This document shows positions 6,481 through 13,829 of a stretch of 13,829 nt of DNA, piece after piece. A model generated the notes under the pieces. That model ran no database searches and was not told the origin of the DNA. It worked only from the letters and a program-made list of their open reading frames with translations. Location of the stretch: assembly GCA_964405325.1 (NCBI GenBank), contig CAYONM010000089.1, forward strand, positions 1-13,829, given 5' to 3'. A program made the translations under genes and the position numbers. This DNA comes from CAYONM01 sp964405325. Lineage in GTDB: Bacteria > Planctomycetota > UBA11346. Every line of letters begins with the position of its first letter. Positions within the stretch are counted from its first letter, which is position 1.

Positions 6481-9400
6481 TCATGGCGCCAGCGCTCCGC
6501 GCATCAGCTGTTTGTAATAGGCTTCGATGGTCTGCCGCTGTTCGGGGCCATAGCGTTGCCAGTCATCGCGATCTGAAAACGCGGCGATGGGGTCGCTGGG
6601 GTGACGGAAGCGCCACACGCCGATGGCGGGTGGGGGAGCCGGGGCCGTGCTTGCGGTGGGGGCCGCTTGGGCTGGGGCTGGCGGAGCCTGCAGCAGGTGC
6701 AGGCGGGCGAGTACTTCGATGGCGCTGCTGGGGCCCGGTTCAGACCAGGCCTGAAACAGCCGGCTGGCAGCCGTCCCGGCCGACCAGCCCAGTCGCGGCC
6801 AGGCCGGTGGCGATGGCTGTTGGCGGCGCAGCAGGCGGGCCGAGCGTGCGGCCAGGTGGCGCGCACGCCAATGCTGGCGGGCCAGGTGCAGGCCCAGGTC
6901 CACGAGTCGGGCGCGCTGTTTGGGTGAGTCGGTGTGCAGCAGCTGCTTGGCCAGGCCCGGAAGGATCGCTTCCTGCAGCAGTTGGATGTCGGTCTGCAAC
7001 AGGTCCACCAGGGCTGGTTCGTCGGCGTCGGTCACCTGGGCCAGATGCTGTAGCCGCTGTTGCCAGGCCTGGCGAAGGGCGTCGTCCGGTTGTAGGGCCA
7101 GCAACTCGGCGCTGTCACCGCGCGCCAGCCAGGCACGTCGCAGGCATCGTTCGCGCAGTTCGGCACGAGCCGTTTGGTCACTCGGTGCTGGTGCGGCGGG
7201 TGTGGGGGTGGCCAGGTCCTGCAGGCGATGCAGCAGCGCCAGGGTTGGTGGGGTTTGGCCGATGTGCTGCCAGTCACTGTCGTTGGGCCGTGGCGACTCG
7301 TGGTCTCGGTACCAGGCCTGCAAGGCGGCGGGCAGTGCCTCGATGTTTTTCGCTTGGTGTCCGGGCAGCTGGGGAGGTTTGTCCAAGGCCTGATCATCGA
7401 CATGCAATTGATGCAGACAGTCACGATGCCAGGCCGCACGGTGCTCTTCGCTGGCAGCCAGGCGTGGGCGGTCGCGTTGGTGCCATTGCGCGGCAGCGGC
7501 CTGATGCGCGGCGGCCAGATCCTGGTGCTGGTCGCGCATGGCCCGGTACCAGTTCCAGAGGGCCAGGCGGAATGGTTGCCACGCGGCTGGGTTGAAACCA
7601 TCGGGGTCGTTGGGGCGTGACAGCCGGCGGCACAGGGCCTGCAGCGCGGCATCGGCCCACACGCATCGGTCCTGTTGCAGCCAGTTGCGACTCTGTACCA
7701 GCTGTTCACCACTGGCGACCACCTGTTGGTGCCATTGCCGCAAGCGGTGTGGGTTGTCGCTGGCGGCCAGCAGCTGGTGCCAGCTGCGTTCCAGCTTGGG
7801 CAGCGGCCAATCGCGGCCCTTGCTGGGGCTGGGCGGCTGGCGGTCTGGTCGTTGCCGCAGCAGTTGGCGCAGATCGGCATCGGCGTCTCCGTCTGGCACC
7901 AGCAATTGCGCGAGGGTTCGCAGTTGCCGCTCTTCCTGATCCAACAGAGGGCTGCGGGGATCGCTATCTGGTCGGGCCCAGGCGGCCGCGTCCAGGCGCT
8001 TACGGCTGGGCTGGTCGCGCAACCACCACTTGAGGCCCAGGCGGCCTTGGGCCAGCTGCTGGCGTTCGTGTTGGTGCCGCTTGGCCGCCTGCTGTAGCCA
8101 AGCGCCCAGCCGCGCCTGCCAGAAAGCGAGGCTCTGTTCGCGTGCCCATTCCAGGTCGCGTCGGGCCTGGCTCACTTCGTGGCCGCGGCTGAGATACCAG
8201 CTCAGATCCACAGCGCTGGGCGGTGTTGCCGCAACCGCTTGCCACCAGGCCTGCCAGGCCTGTTGCCAGTGCTGTATGGCAGCCAAAGCGCGACTGGGTG
8301 GCCAGAGCGTCTCGTTGGGTGCGGGGATCAGCGACCGAATCACCAACAGGTGCCGATCCAGTTCCTGGCGCATGTTGGCGGCCAGGGCGTCGTCATCCAC
8401 CAGTTCCCAGATGTCGCTCAGCTGGTCCCAGGCCAATCCCAGGTCCACCAGGGCCTGGTCTACGGTCGCTATGCGTTGCAGGCTGTGGTGCAGCTGGCGC
8501 GTTTCGGCCAGCTGTCGGGCTTCGGCATCGCTTACGATGCGGGCCACCACCAGCTGGCTCCGGCCCATCTGACCACCGGAATCCTGCACCTGCAGCTGCA
8601 GGCCCAGCAGGCTGCCGGTCGGCAGGCCAAGGCTGGCGGCATCCAGTAACCAACTGGTGCTGGTCACTGGCAGCGTTCGGGTTTCCTGGCCACCATCGGG
8701 GTAATGCAGGGCCACGGCCAAGCGACTGATGTCCAGATCATCCTGCGTCTGCCAGGCCAGCTGCAGTCCCGCTTCTTGGCCAACGGCCAGCAGCGGGGTG
8801 GTGGTCTGCCAGCAGATGCTGGGCGGCTGGTCGATGTGGGCTTGCAGGTGCCAGCGGCTGGCGTGGCGATGGCGGTGACCATCGGCGGTCTGCAATTCCA
8901 GGTGCAACTGTTGTTCGCTGTGCACGCTGATGCGTATCTGGTAGCGACCCGGGCCGGTGGCTTCCAGGGGGCGGCTGGTGCCGAGGGTATCCACCAGATG
9001 CACCGCGCTGACGGTTTCGCCGAGACTGGTGGCTATGGCCAGCCGGCTGCCGGCGAGCACCTGATGCGAGCCCGGCAGCAGTTCACGGCTGGCCTGACCG
9101 GTATAGGCCGGCGGTTCCAAGACCATCCGGACGGTATGCACCTTTGGTGGCTGGCTGACCAGCAGCTGGTGCCAGCGCGAACGGCCACCAGCAACCCGCG
9201 CTTGGAGACGGGCCTGCCCCAGGCGCGGACGCAGGCGCGTGATCAGGACGCCATCCGCCGGCTGCAGGGGGAGGGTTTCGCGTTGGCCGTCATCGTAGTG
9301 CACGTGCAGTTGGCCGCTGCTGCTGGGCGGATCGCAGTGAATCCGGATGGGCAGGTGTTCCCCAAGTGTGGCATGGATGGAAGCCGGGTGCTCCCATAGC

Positions 9401-9972
9401 ACGGTGACCTGGCCCAAGGCGATGGACAGACGGGTTGGGGCCAGGCTGTACAGCAGGCTCTCTCGCCAGCCCGGGAGGATTGCCACCGCCAGCACGGCAG
9501 TCAGGCCCAGGCCGATCCCCAGGGCCGGCCAGGTGCCGGTGGGGCGCCAGCGCAGGGCGCCTTTCGGAGCGATCCGTTCCGCAAGGCGGATGGCATGGAC
9601 GATGGTGCGCCATTGCATCCAGCTGGCACCCTCGCCGCCATTGTGGCAGAAGGAGACAGCGGCGGAAAAGAGCTCGTCGGCTCGATGCGACAGATGGTCT
9701 TCCAGGTCTTCGGCCAGGTTGCCAGGTGTGCGCCAGCGCCACCAGCGCCAGGACGGATAGGCCAATAGCAGTGCTGGTAGCAGTGCCAGCAGCCATGGCA
9801 CCGACACCCCGGCATCTGCCAGGTTTGGGCCAACCATCGCCAGGGTCAGGGCCAGCACGCCCAGCAGCAAACCGGCCATCGGCAGTTGCCGCCAGGCCCA
9901 GTGCAGCAGGCGCCAGCGTTCCCAGCGACGCAGGGCTTGTCGAAGACGGGGGTGGATGGATTTGGTGGTCAT
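6481..9972 (-). CDS. Giant DUF4175-like membrane protein of the Bat-type operon
   Basis: Protein of 1163 residues and unknown biochemical role. The start at 9972 overlaps the upstream stop as ATGA, the usual mark of translational coupling, and is preferred over the frame extending to 10002. Hydrophobic segments lie at about 32-48, 57-72 and 148-168, matching the N-terminal layout of DUF4175-type proteins, with a basic N-terminus inside. Residues 180-480 look like a run of beta domains, including LEPPAYTG (285-292), a signature I associate with this family, and QDDLDISRLAVALHYPDGG (410-428). From about 485 to 1090 the chain is largely helical and strongly enriched in Gln, Trp, Leu, Arg and His. 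A Pro/Ala-rich linker (1096-1116) leads to a tail, DDWQRYGPEQRQTIEAYYKQL (1136-1156), of the kind that often closes such proteins. It probably acts with the two VWA/Bat-type proteins encoded just upstream. Family naming is from pattern memory. Confidence 0.8.
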   Translation of the reverse strand: MTTKSIHPRLRQALRRWERWRLLHWAWRQLPMAGLLLGVLALTLAMVGPNLADAGVSVPWLLALLPALLLAYPSWRWWRWRTPGNLAEDLEDHLSHRADELFSAAVSFCHNGGEGASWMQWRTIVHAIRLAERIAPKGALRWRPTGTWPALGIGLGLTAVLAVAILPGWRESLLYSLAPTRLSIALGQVTVLWEHPASIHATLGEHLPIRIHCDPPSSSGQLHVHYDDGQRETLPLQPADGVLITRLRPRLGQARLQARVAGGRSRWHQLLVSQPPKVHTVRMVLEPPAYTGQASRELLPGSHQVLAGSRLAIATSLGETVSAVHLVDTLGTSRPLEATGPGRYQIRISVHSEQQLHLELQTADGHRHRHASRWHLQAHIDQPPSICWQTTTPLLAVGQEAGLQLAWQTQDDLDISRLAVALHYPDGGQETRTLPVTSTSWLLDAASLGLPTGSLLGLQLQVQDSGGQMGRSQLVVARIVSDAEARQLAETRQLHHSLQRIATVDQALVDLGLAWDQLSDIWELVDDDALAANMRQELDRHLLVIRSLIPAPNETLWPPSRALAAIQHWQQAWQAWWQAVAATPPSAVDLSWYLSRGHEVSQARRDLEWAREQSLAFWQARLGAWLQQAAKRHQHERQQLAQGRLGLKWWLRDQPSRKRLDAAAWARPDSDPRSPLLDQEERQLRTLAQLLVPDGDADADLRQLLRQRPDRQPPSPSKGRDWPLPKLERSWHQLLAASDNPHRLRQWHQQVVASGEQLVQSRNWLQQDRCVWADAALQALCRRLSRPNDPDGFNPAAWQPFRLALWNWYRAMRDQHQDLAAAHQAAAAQWHQRDRPRLAASEEHRAAWHRDCLHQLHVDDQALDKPPQLPGHQAKNIEALPAALQAWYRDHESPRPNDSDWQHIGQTPPTLALLHRLQDLATPTPAAPAPSDQTARAELRERCLRRAWLARGDSAELLALQPDDALRQAWQQRLQHLAQVTDADEPALVDLLQTDIQLLQEAILPGLAKQLLHTDSPKQRARLVDLGLHLARQHWRARHLAARSARLLRRQQPSPPAWPRLGWSAGTAASRLFQAWSEPGPSSAIEVLARLHLLQAPPAPAQAAPTASTAPAPPPAIGVWRFRHPSDPIAAFSDRDDWQRYGPEQRQTIEAYYKQLMRGALAP

Positions 9973-12416
9973 GGCCAGCCCTGCCGTTGTCGCCACCACC
10001 ATTCACCCAGCAACAGGATCAATACCAGGAGCAGGAACCAGAGCCCCTCCCAGGGGCCCAGGCGTTCGATGCGTCGTTCTTCGCGGCCATGCAGGTTCTG
10101 GGCCAGGGCGGACAGCAGTTGGTCGACCTCGGGCAGCGGTACCAGACGGGCGTCGAGGTCGGCGGCCAGCGCGGCCAAAGCTTCGGTGTCGGTGCTGCAG
10201 TTCACCAGCTCCTCGTCCTCGGGGCCACGCACCAGCACCCGGCGTTGTTCGTGCAGACCGCTGGGGGTGTCCACCAGAATCCGATGACTTCCCACCTCCT
10301 GCACCCGAGTGCGCGCCAGCCAGTGTCCTGCTTGCTCCGGATCGGCTTGCACCGGTACCTGCAGCGGGCTGCGGTCGCCAGCGCCCTGCACCCGCAGGCG
10401 TGGTTGTTCCGGGCTGATGATGCGCACCATCAGGTTCTCGCCCTGATGGATTTCGGCTCGATCTACGGCCATGCTCAAACCGGGGTTCTGGCCACGTAGG
10501 GGGACGGTTTCGGCGCTTCGCAGCAGATTCAGCCAGAAGTCGCGGTACTGATTGCCAGCATCGTTTTCGCGCCAACGCCACAACTGATCCGAGGTCACCA
10601 ACAAGACGCGTCCCGAGCCAACCCGGTGGCTGACCACCAGCGGACGACCGTCCTGGGCTCGCAGCAGGACCTGGGCACCCAGTTGCAAGGTGCCCAGGGG
10701 GGCGATCCAGGGCAGGTCGCCGCTGGCCACCTCGCCCTGTTCCACGCGCAGGGGTGGTTCGCCGGCGCGCGCTGGCAGCAATTCCGCCAGTCGGCCCATG
10801 CCCAGCCCGACTGGCATGGCATTGGGGCCGGCCAGGGCGATCAGTGCGCCACCGCGCGCGACCAGCTGATCCAGGGCCCGTAGGCTGGCTTCGCCCAGCT
10901 GGCGGCTGGAGAGGTCGCCCAGCACCAACACATCCAGGCCGTCCAGGTCGGCTGGGGTCAGTTGCACCCGGCCCCGTCCTGGCAGCAGGTAGCGGACTTC
11001 GGCCTGCATTTGCGGTTCGGCCTGGCAGAGCTGATACAGATGCCGCATCTCCCAGCGGGGCAGGCGGTCGCACAACAGCACCCGGAGGGGGCGATTGTGC
11101 ACGATCACCGCTGCCAGTCGCTTGTCATTGGCGGGGCAGCGGTCGTCCGAGGCGGGCTGGTCACCTTTCCTGCTGATCAGGCGTGCCTCCACGGTGCGGG
11201 TGCCCAGCTGGTCAAAGATCACCGGGATGTGCAGGTCCTGCCAGTCATCCGAGCTGATGCAGCCACGGGTGGCCACCAGTCGGCCATCGATGGTCAGGTG
11301 CATTTGCCAGTTCATGGTGCTGAGGCTACGCGGAATGCGAAAGCGGACGCGAGCGGTGACCCGGCCACCGCGGTGGACATGGGCCGGCAGCAGTACCGCC
11401 GCTACCGCGGCATCGGCCAGGGGGCCGGGTTGGCCGACCTGGACCAGGTCCACCTGGAGACCACGGGCGCGTAGCGCGCGGGCGTAGGGGCTGGGGTCGC
11501 CGGGGACGGTTTGACGGCCATCGGAGACCAGCAGGACTTGGTCCCACCGACCCAATTCGGGATCGGCGTGCAGGGCGTGCAGACTGGACATGGGATCGGT
11601 GGCGCCGCCGGTATCCGGTGGGCTGGTCGGTAGGGGCGTCAAGTCGCTGCGAAAACGTCGCCAGTGTACCGCCACATCCGGTGGCAAGCGCTCGGCCAGC
11701 TGGGTCTGCAGCACCTGCCGGGCCCGTTCAGCGCGGGACCAGTGGGCGAGTTCTGTCACCGCTTGCAGCAACGGTGCATCCGGTGGCAGGCTGTTCACCA
11801 GGGCGGCATCGGCGCGGTTCTGGGCGCGATCGAGTTCGTCCAGGGTCTGGACCGTATGGCTTTGCCAGGCGCGATGTCTGGCTCGCCAGACGGTGTTGTC
11901 ATCGGCATTGACCGCGTCGATGTGGGCCAGGGCGCGCTCGGTTTCGCGGCGGAGATCGGTGGCAAAACTGTGTTCCGCCAGGTCCTGCAGACGTTTTGCC
12001 ACCTCGGCTAGGGCGGCCTGGTCGATGAGCTGACGCTGGGGCAGCAGCAAGCCCAGTAGGCGTCGCAGCTGTACCGCCACCTGCCGTGCGCTGAGATCTC
12101 GCTCGGGTATGGTGGTGCCCAGTCGTTCCAACAGGTCCAGCTGTCGGGTGGCTTCCAGGTCCTGACCGTCGATGCCCATGGAGCCGGAGGTGTCCAGCAG
12201 TACCAGCAGCCGAGGCGGAATGGGCAGGCGTTGCAGCCAGAGCCAGGTGGGACCGGCCAGCGCTGCCAACAGCAGCACCAGCAGTCCACTGCGCATGGCC
12301 ATCAGCCAGTGTGGCAGGCTCCTCGCGCTCACCAGCCAGACGGCCACGGCGAGTACCACCACCACCCCCAGCGCCAGCGGCGAGAGCCCTTCGAACTGCC
12401 AGACCAGTTCGTTCAT
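9969..12416 (-). CDS. Membrane VWA protein with glutamine-amidotransferase-like domain (Bat-type)
   Basis: Protein of 815 residues. Two membrane segments (about 12-31 and 44-62) precede a von Willebrand A domain with an intact metal site: DTSGS (75-79), Thr273 in GGATDP and Asp299 in LLVSDG. A helical insert of roughly 190 residues separates the first two motifs. Beta domains follow (about 345-440), then NDKRLAAVIV (430-439) and PRWEMRHL (453-460), the signature of the Rossmann/GATase-1-like domain in this family, with DVLVLGD (495-501) and ARGGALIALAG (520-530). No amidotransferase Cys-His-Glu triad is evident, so this domain is probably structural. A third membrane segment (about 789-808) ends in GEWWW. 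The start at 12416 has GGAGG 7 bases upstream and overlaps the previous stop as ATGA. It likely forms an envelope complex with its neighbours, with a MoxR ATPase as the usual partner. Confidence 0.87.
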   Translation of the reverse strand: MNELVWQFEGLSPLALGVVVVLAVAVWLVSARSLPHWLMAMRSGLLVLLLAALAGPTWLWLQRLPIPPRLLVLLDTSGSMGIDGQDLEATRQLDLLERLGTTIPERDLSARQVAVQLRRLLGLLLPQRQLIDQAALAEVAKRLQDLAEHSFATDLRRETERALAHIDAVNADDNTVWRARHRAWQSHTVQTLDELDRAQNRADAALVNSLPPDAPLLQAVTELAHWSRAERARQVLQTQLAERLPPDVAVHWRRFRSDLTPLPTSPPDTGGATDPMSSLHALHADPELGRWDQVLLVSDGRQTVPGDPSPYARALRARGLQVDLVQVGQPGPLADAAVAAVLLPAHVHRGGRVTARVRFRIPRSLSTMNWQMHLTIDGRLVATRGCISSDDWQDLHIPVIFDQLGTRTVEARLISRKGDQPASDDRCPANDKRLAAVIVHNRPLRVLLCDRLPRWEMRHLYQLCQAEPQMQAEVRYLLPGRGRVQLTPADLDGLDVLVLGDLSSRQLGEASLRALDQLVARGGALIALAGPNAMPVGLGMGRLAELLPARAGEPPLRVEQGEVASGDLPWIAPLGTLQLGAQVLLRAQDGRPLVVSHRVGSGRVLLVTSDQLWRWRENDAGNQYRDFWLNLLRSAETVPLRGQNPGLSMAVDRAEIHQGENLMVRIISPEQPRLRVQGAGDRSPLQVPVQADPEQAGHWLARTRVQEVGSHRILVDTPSGLHEQRRVLVRGPEDEELVNCSTDTEALAALAADLDARLVPLPEVDQLLSALAQNLHGREERRIERLGPWEGLWFLLLVLILLLGEWWWRQRQGWP

Positions 12417-13828
12417 CGCGGTCCCTCCCGTTGGTGGATCAGGCTGGCCCACCACCAGTCGGCCAGCAGCAGGATCAGGACCAGGATCAGCAGCCAAAAG
12501 CGGGGCTCGGTCTGGCCGACGCGCTTTGGCATCAGGGCATCGGCTACGGCGTGGTTGCTGGTGAAGTGTCGGACCTGCCAGTCCTGCCGCCAGGCCACGG
12601 CCGCAACCAGGCCACGGTCGTCCGGTTGGCATTCCTGTGGCGACAGGTTGACGGAGTAATGCAGTACCGATTCACCATCGGAGACGGTGCGGGTGCCCGG
12701 CTGGCGCATGGGTGTGGAACGCAGGCCAGGGCCACCCGGGTCGGGGTGCAGGGGGCCCAGATCGCCGTCGAGGGTGCGGACCGCATCTGTCGGGCCGCGC
12801 GGCAGCACCAGCAGTCGTTCCCCCACCAGATAATTGCGGCGTGGAACCTGGGTGCCGGCCAGGTGTACCATCAGCTGACGCATCAGCAGGGGAAAGCTGG
12901 CATGCAGCGGCCAATCGCCCCAGCTTCGGTCCAGGCTGGTGGTCCAGAACACCGCACGACCAGCGCCGCGCTGTCGTTCCAGACAGAGGGCGAGGCCATC
13001 ACTCGTCTGCAGCAGACGGCGACTATCGGCACTGGCTTCGGTGGGATGAACCCGGCCCAGACGGCTGGCATCAAACAGGCCGCCCCGGGGCAGGGCCTGC
13101 AGGGCGGGATGGTCCCAGCTGACCACCTCCACCGTACCGCTGCCGGTTTGGCTCGGCAGTGGTGCTGCCGGCAGGAAGCCGTCACCAGAACGCCACCAGG
13201 AACGCCGGGCATGCGCGCATTGCAGATACGGGCCACCGGAGACCAGCACCCCGCCGCCGCCCAGCAGGAAGCGCTCGATGGCCGCGATCTGATCGGGCGG
13301 CAGGGCCGGGATGTCGACCAGGGCGAGCACGCTGTGGGGATCGGGTTCGGCGGCCTGCCAGGAGCCGTAGTGCATGCGCTGCACCTGAAAGGGCGAGCCA
13401 TCGTTGGTGCTGGCTTCCAGCGCCGCGGCCAGGTAGGCGCCGGCTCCGGCATGGCCTTCGAGGATCAGCACTGGCAACGAGGGCAGCACCGTGCAAGCCA
13501 GATGCCGACTATCGTCCAGGCGGCAGGCATCGCTGGGACCGATCAGCTCGACGCTGAGCAGATGCGAGCCGGCACTGTAGAGGCGGGTACTGAAGGACAG
13601 CTCCCCCTGGGCGCGGTGATCATTCAGGGCCTGCTCGGCAACCGTGCTGCCATCCACCAGGAAGCGGATCCGATAGCTCGCGTCGCCCTGGCCCCAGCGT
13701 TGCCATTGCAGGTCGAGGCGCAGTTCGGTGCCGCGCGGGACCAGTTCCTGACTCAACCAGGCCTGGGAGATGGCCAGATTCTCTGTTGCCGCTGGTTGCG
13801 GTGCGGCTTGCAGTTGATAGACGCGTAG
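12413..13828 (-). CDS. BatA-like membrane protein, 5'-truncated by window edge
   Basis: The frame is open to the right edge, so the 471 visible residues are the C-terminal part. A TTG at 13756 is internal to a conserved beta domain and is not taken as a start. Visible residues 15-113 form a CARDB/BatA-type beta domain (NLAISQAW, then LSVELIGPSD and DDSRHLACTV). A GATase-1-like Rossmann domain follows from about 117: LPVLILEGHAGAGAYLAAAL, then VDIPALPPDQ and FLLGGGGVLVSGG (187-199). RAVFWTTSLDRSWGDWP (291-307) and FPLLMRQLMVHLAG (312-325) are typical of the region before the final anchor. The C-terminal membrane segment (444-461) ends in ADWWW. Full-length relatives begin with a BatA domain of two membrane helices and often a VWA domain; these would lie beyond the edge. 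The stop overlaps the next start by 4 bases, so it belongs to the same operon. Confidence 0.82.
   Translation of the reverse strand, partial: LRVYQLQAAPQPAATENLAISQAWLSQELVPRGTELRLDLQWQRWGQGDASYRIRFLVDGSTVAEQALNDHRAQGELSFSTRLYSAGSHLLSVELIGPSDACRLDDSRHLACTVLPSLPVLILEGHAGAGAYLAAALEASTNDGSPFQVQRMHYGSWQAAEPDPHSVLALVDIPALPPDQIAAIERFLLGGGGVLVSGGPYLQCAHARRSWWRSGDGFLPAAPLPSQTGSGTVEVVSWDHPALQALPRGGLFDASRLGRVHPTEASADSRRLLQTSDGLALCLERQRGAGRAVFWTTSLDRSWGDWPLHASFPLLMRQLMVHLAGTQVPRRNYLVGERLLVLPRGPTDAVRTLDGDLGPLHPDPGGPGLRSTPMRQPGTRTVSDGESVLHYSVNLSPQECQPDDRGLVAAVAWRQDWQVRHFTSNHAVADALMPKRVGQTEPRFWLLILVLILLLADWWWASLIHQREGPR
12424..12428 (-). promoter_or_regulatory. Shine-Dalgarno site of the VWA gene
   Basis: GGAGG, 7 bases before the ATG at 12416 and inside the 3' end of the upstream gene. 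It selects this start over the 72-codon longer open frame. Confidence 0.7.
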
Positions 13829-13829
13829 T

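Noticed and set aside
12311..13828. Open frame of 505 codons on the plus strand, antisense to the BatA-like and VWA genes
   Set aside because: It mirrors well-supported minus-strand genes in GC-rich DNA, where antisense frames stay open by chance. Its product is rich in Ala, Gly, Gln and Arg and shows no domain.

Overview
The window is GC-rich DNA, densely packed with protein genes, from a bacterium with a Gram-negative envelope: an OmpA-like lipoprotein is present. I see no rRNA, tRNA, CRISPR array, transposase or phage gene. The right-hand gene set is a truncated BatA-like protein, a VWA protein with a glutamine-amidotransferase-like domain, a giant DUF4175-like membrane protein and a secreted prenyltransferase-fold protein. 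In my knowledge this grouping is most typical of Planctomycetota and related PVC bacteria (Lentisphaerota, Kiritimatiellota), usually behind a MoxR AAA ATPase and a DUF58 protein. The phylum is an inference, at perhaps 0.4 confidence.

Left arm, plus strand: the 3' part of a riboflavin-synthesis reductase gene (RibD C-terminal domain), cut by the window edge; a secreted protein of 283 residues with a BatD-like beta domain and what looks like a duplicated BamE/SmpA-like module; and a divergent transketolase with a clear Shine-Dalgarno sequence. This arm ends at two strong adjacent hairpins (3669-3753), where it meets the minus-strand genes head to head.

Right arm, minus strand, read from the right edge: BatA-like (open at its 5' end), VWA/GATase-like, DUF4175-like, prenyltransferase-fold protein, OmpA-like lipoprotein, alpha/beta hydrolase. 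The first three are joined by two 4-base ATGA stop/start overlaps and are almost certainly one translationally coupled operon. Both junction partners, BatA-like and VWA, end in nearly the same membrane anchor. The prenyltransferase-fold gene follows after about 100 bases with its own ribosome binding site. The OmpA and hydrolase genes lack Shine-Dalgarno sequences. Each has a promoter-like -10 box exactly 6 bases before its ATG, which would give leaderless mRNAs.

The proposed picture is an envelope-associated complex. Membrane-anchored VWA proteins, one with an intact MIDAS metal site, would sit with a large membrane protein facing the periplasm and a secreted alpha-toroid protein, probably driven by a MoxR ATPase encoded beyond the right edge. 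What the complex does is unknown. The BatD-like protein on the other strand may belong to the same functional world. The hydrolase gene has visibly lower GC than its neighbours and may have a separate history. No intergenic stretch exceeds 130 bases.
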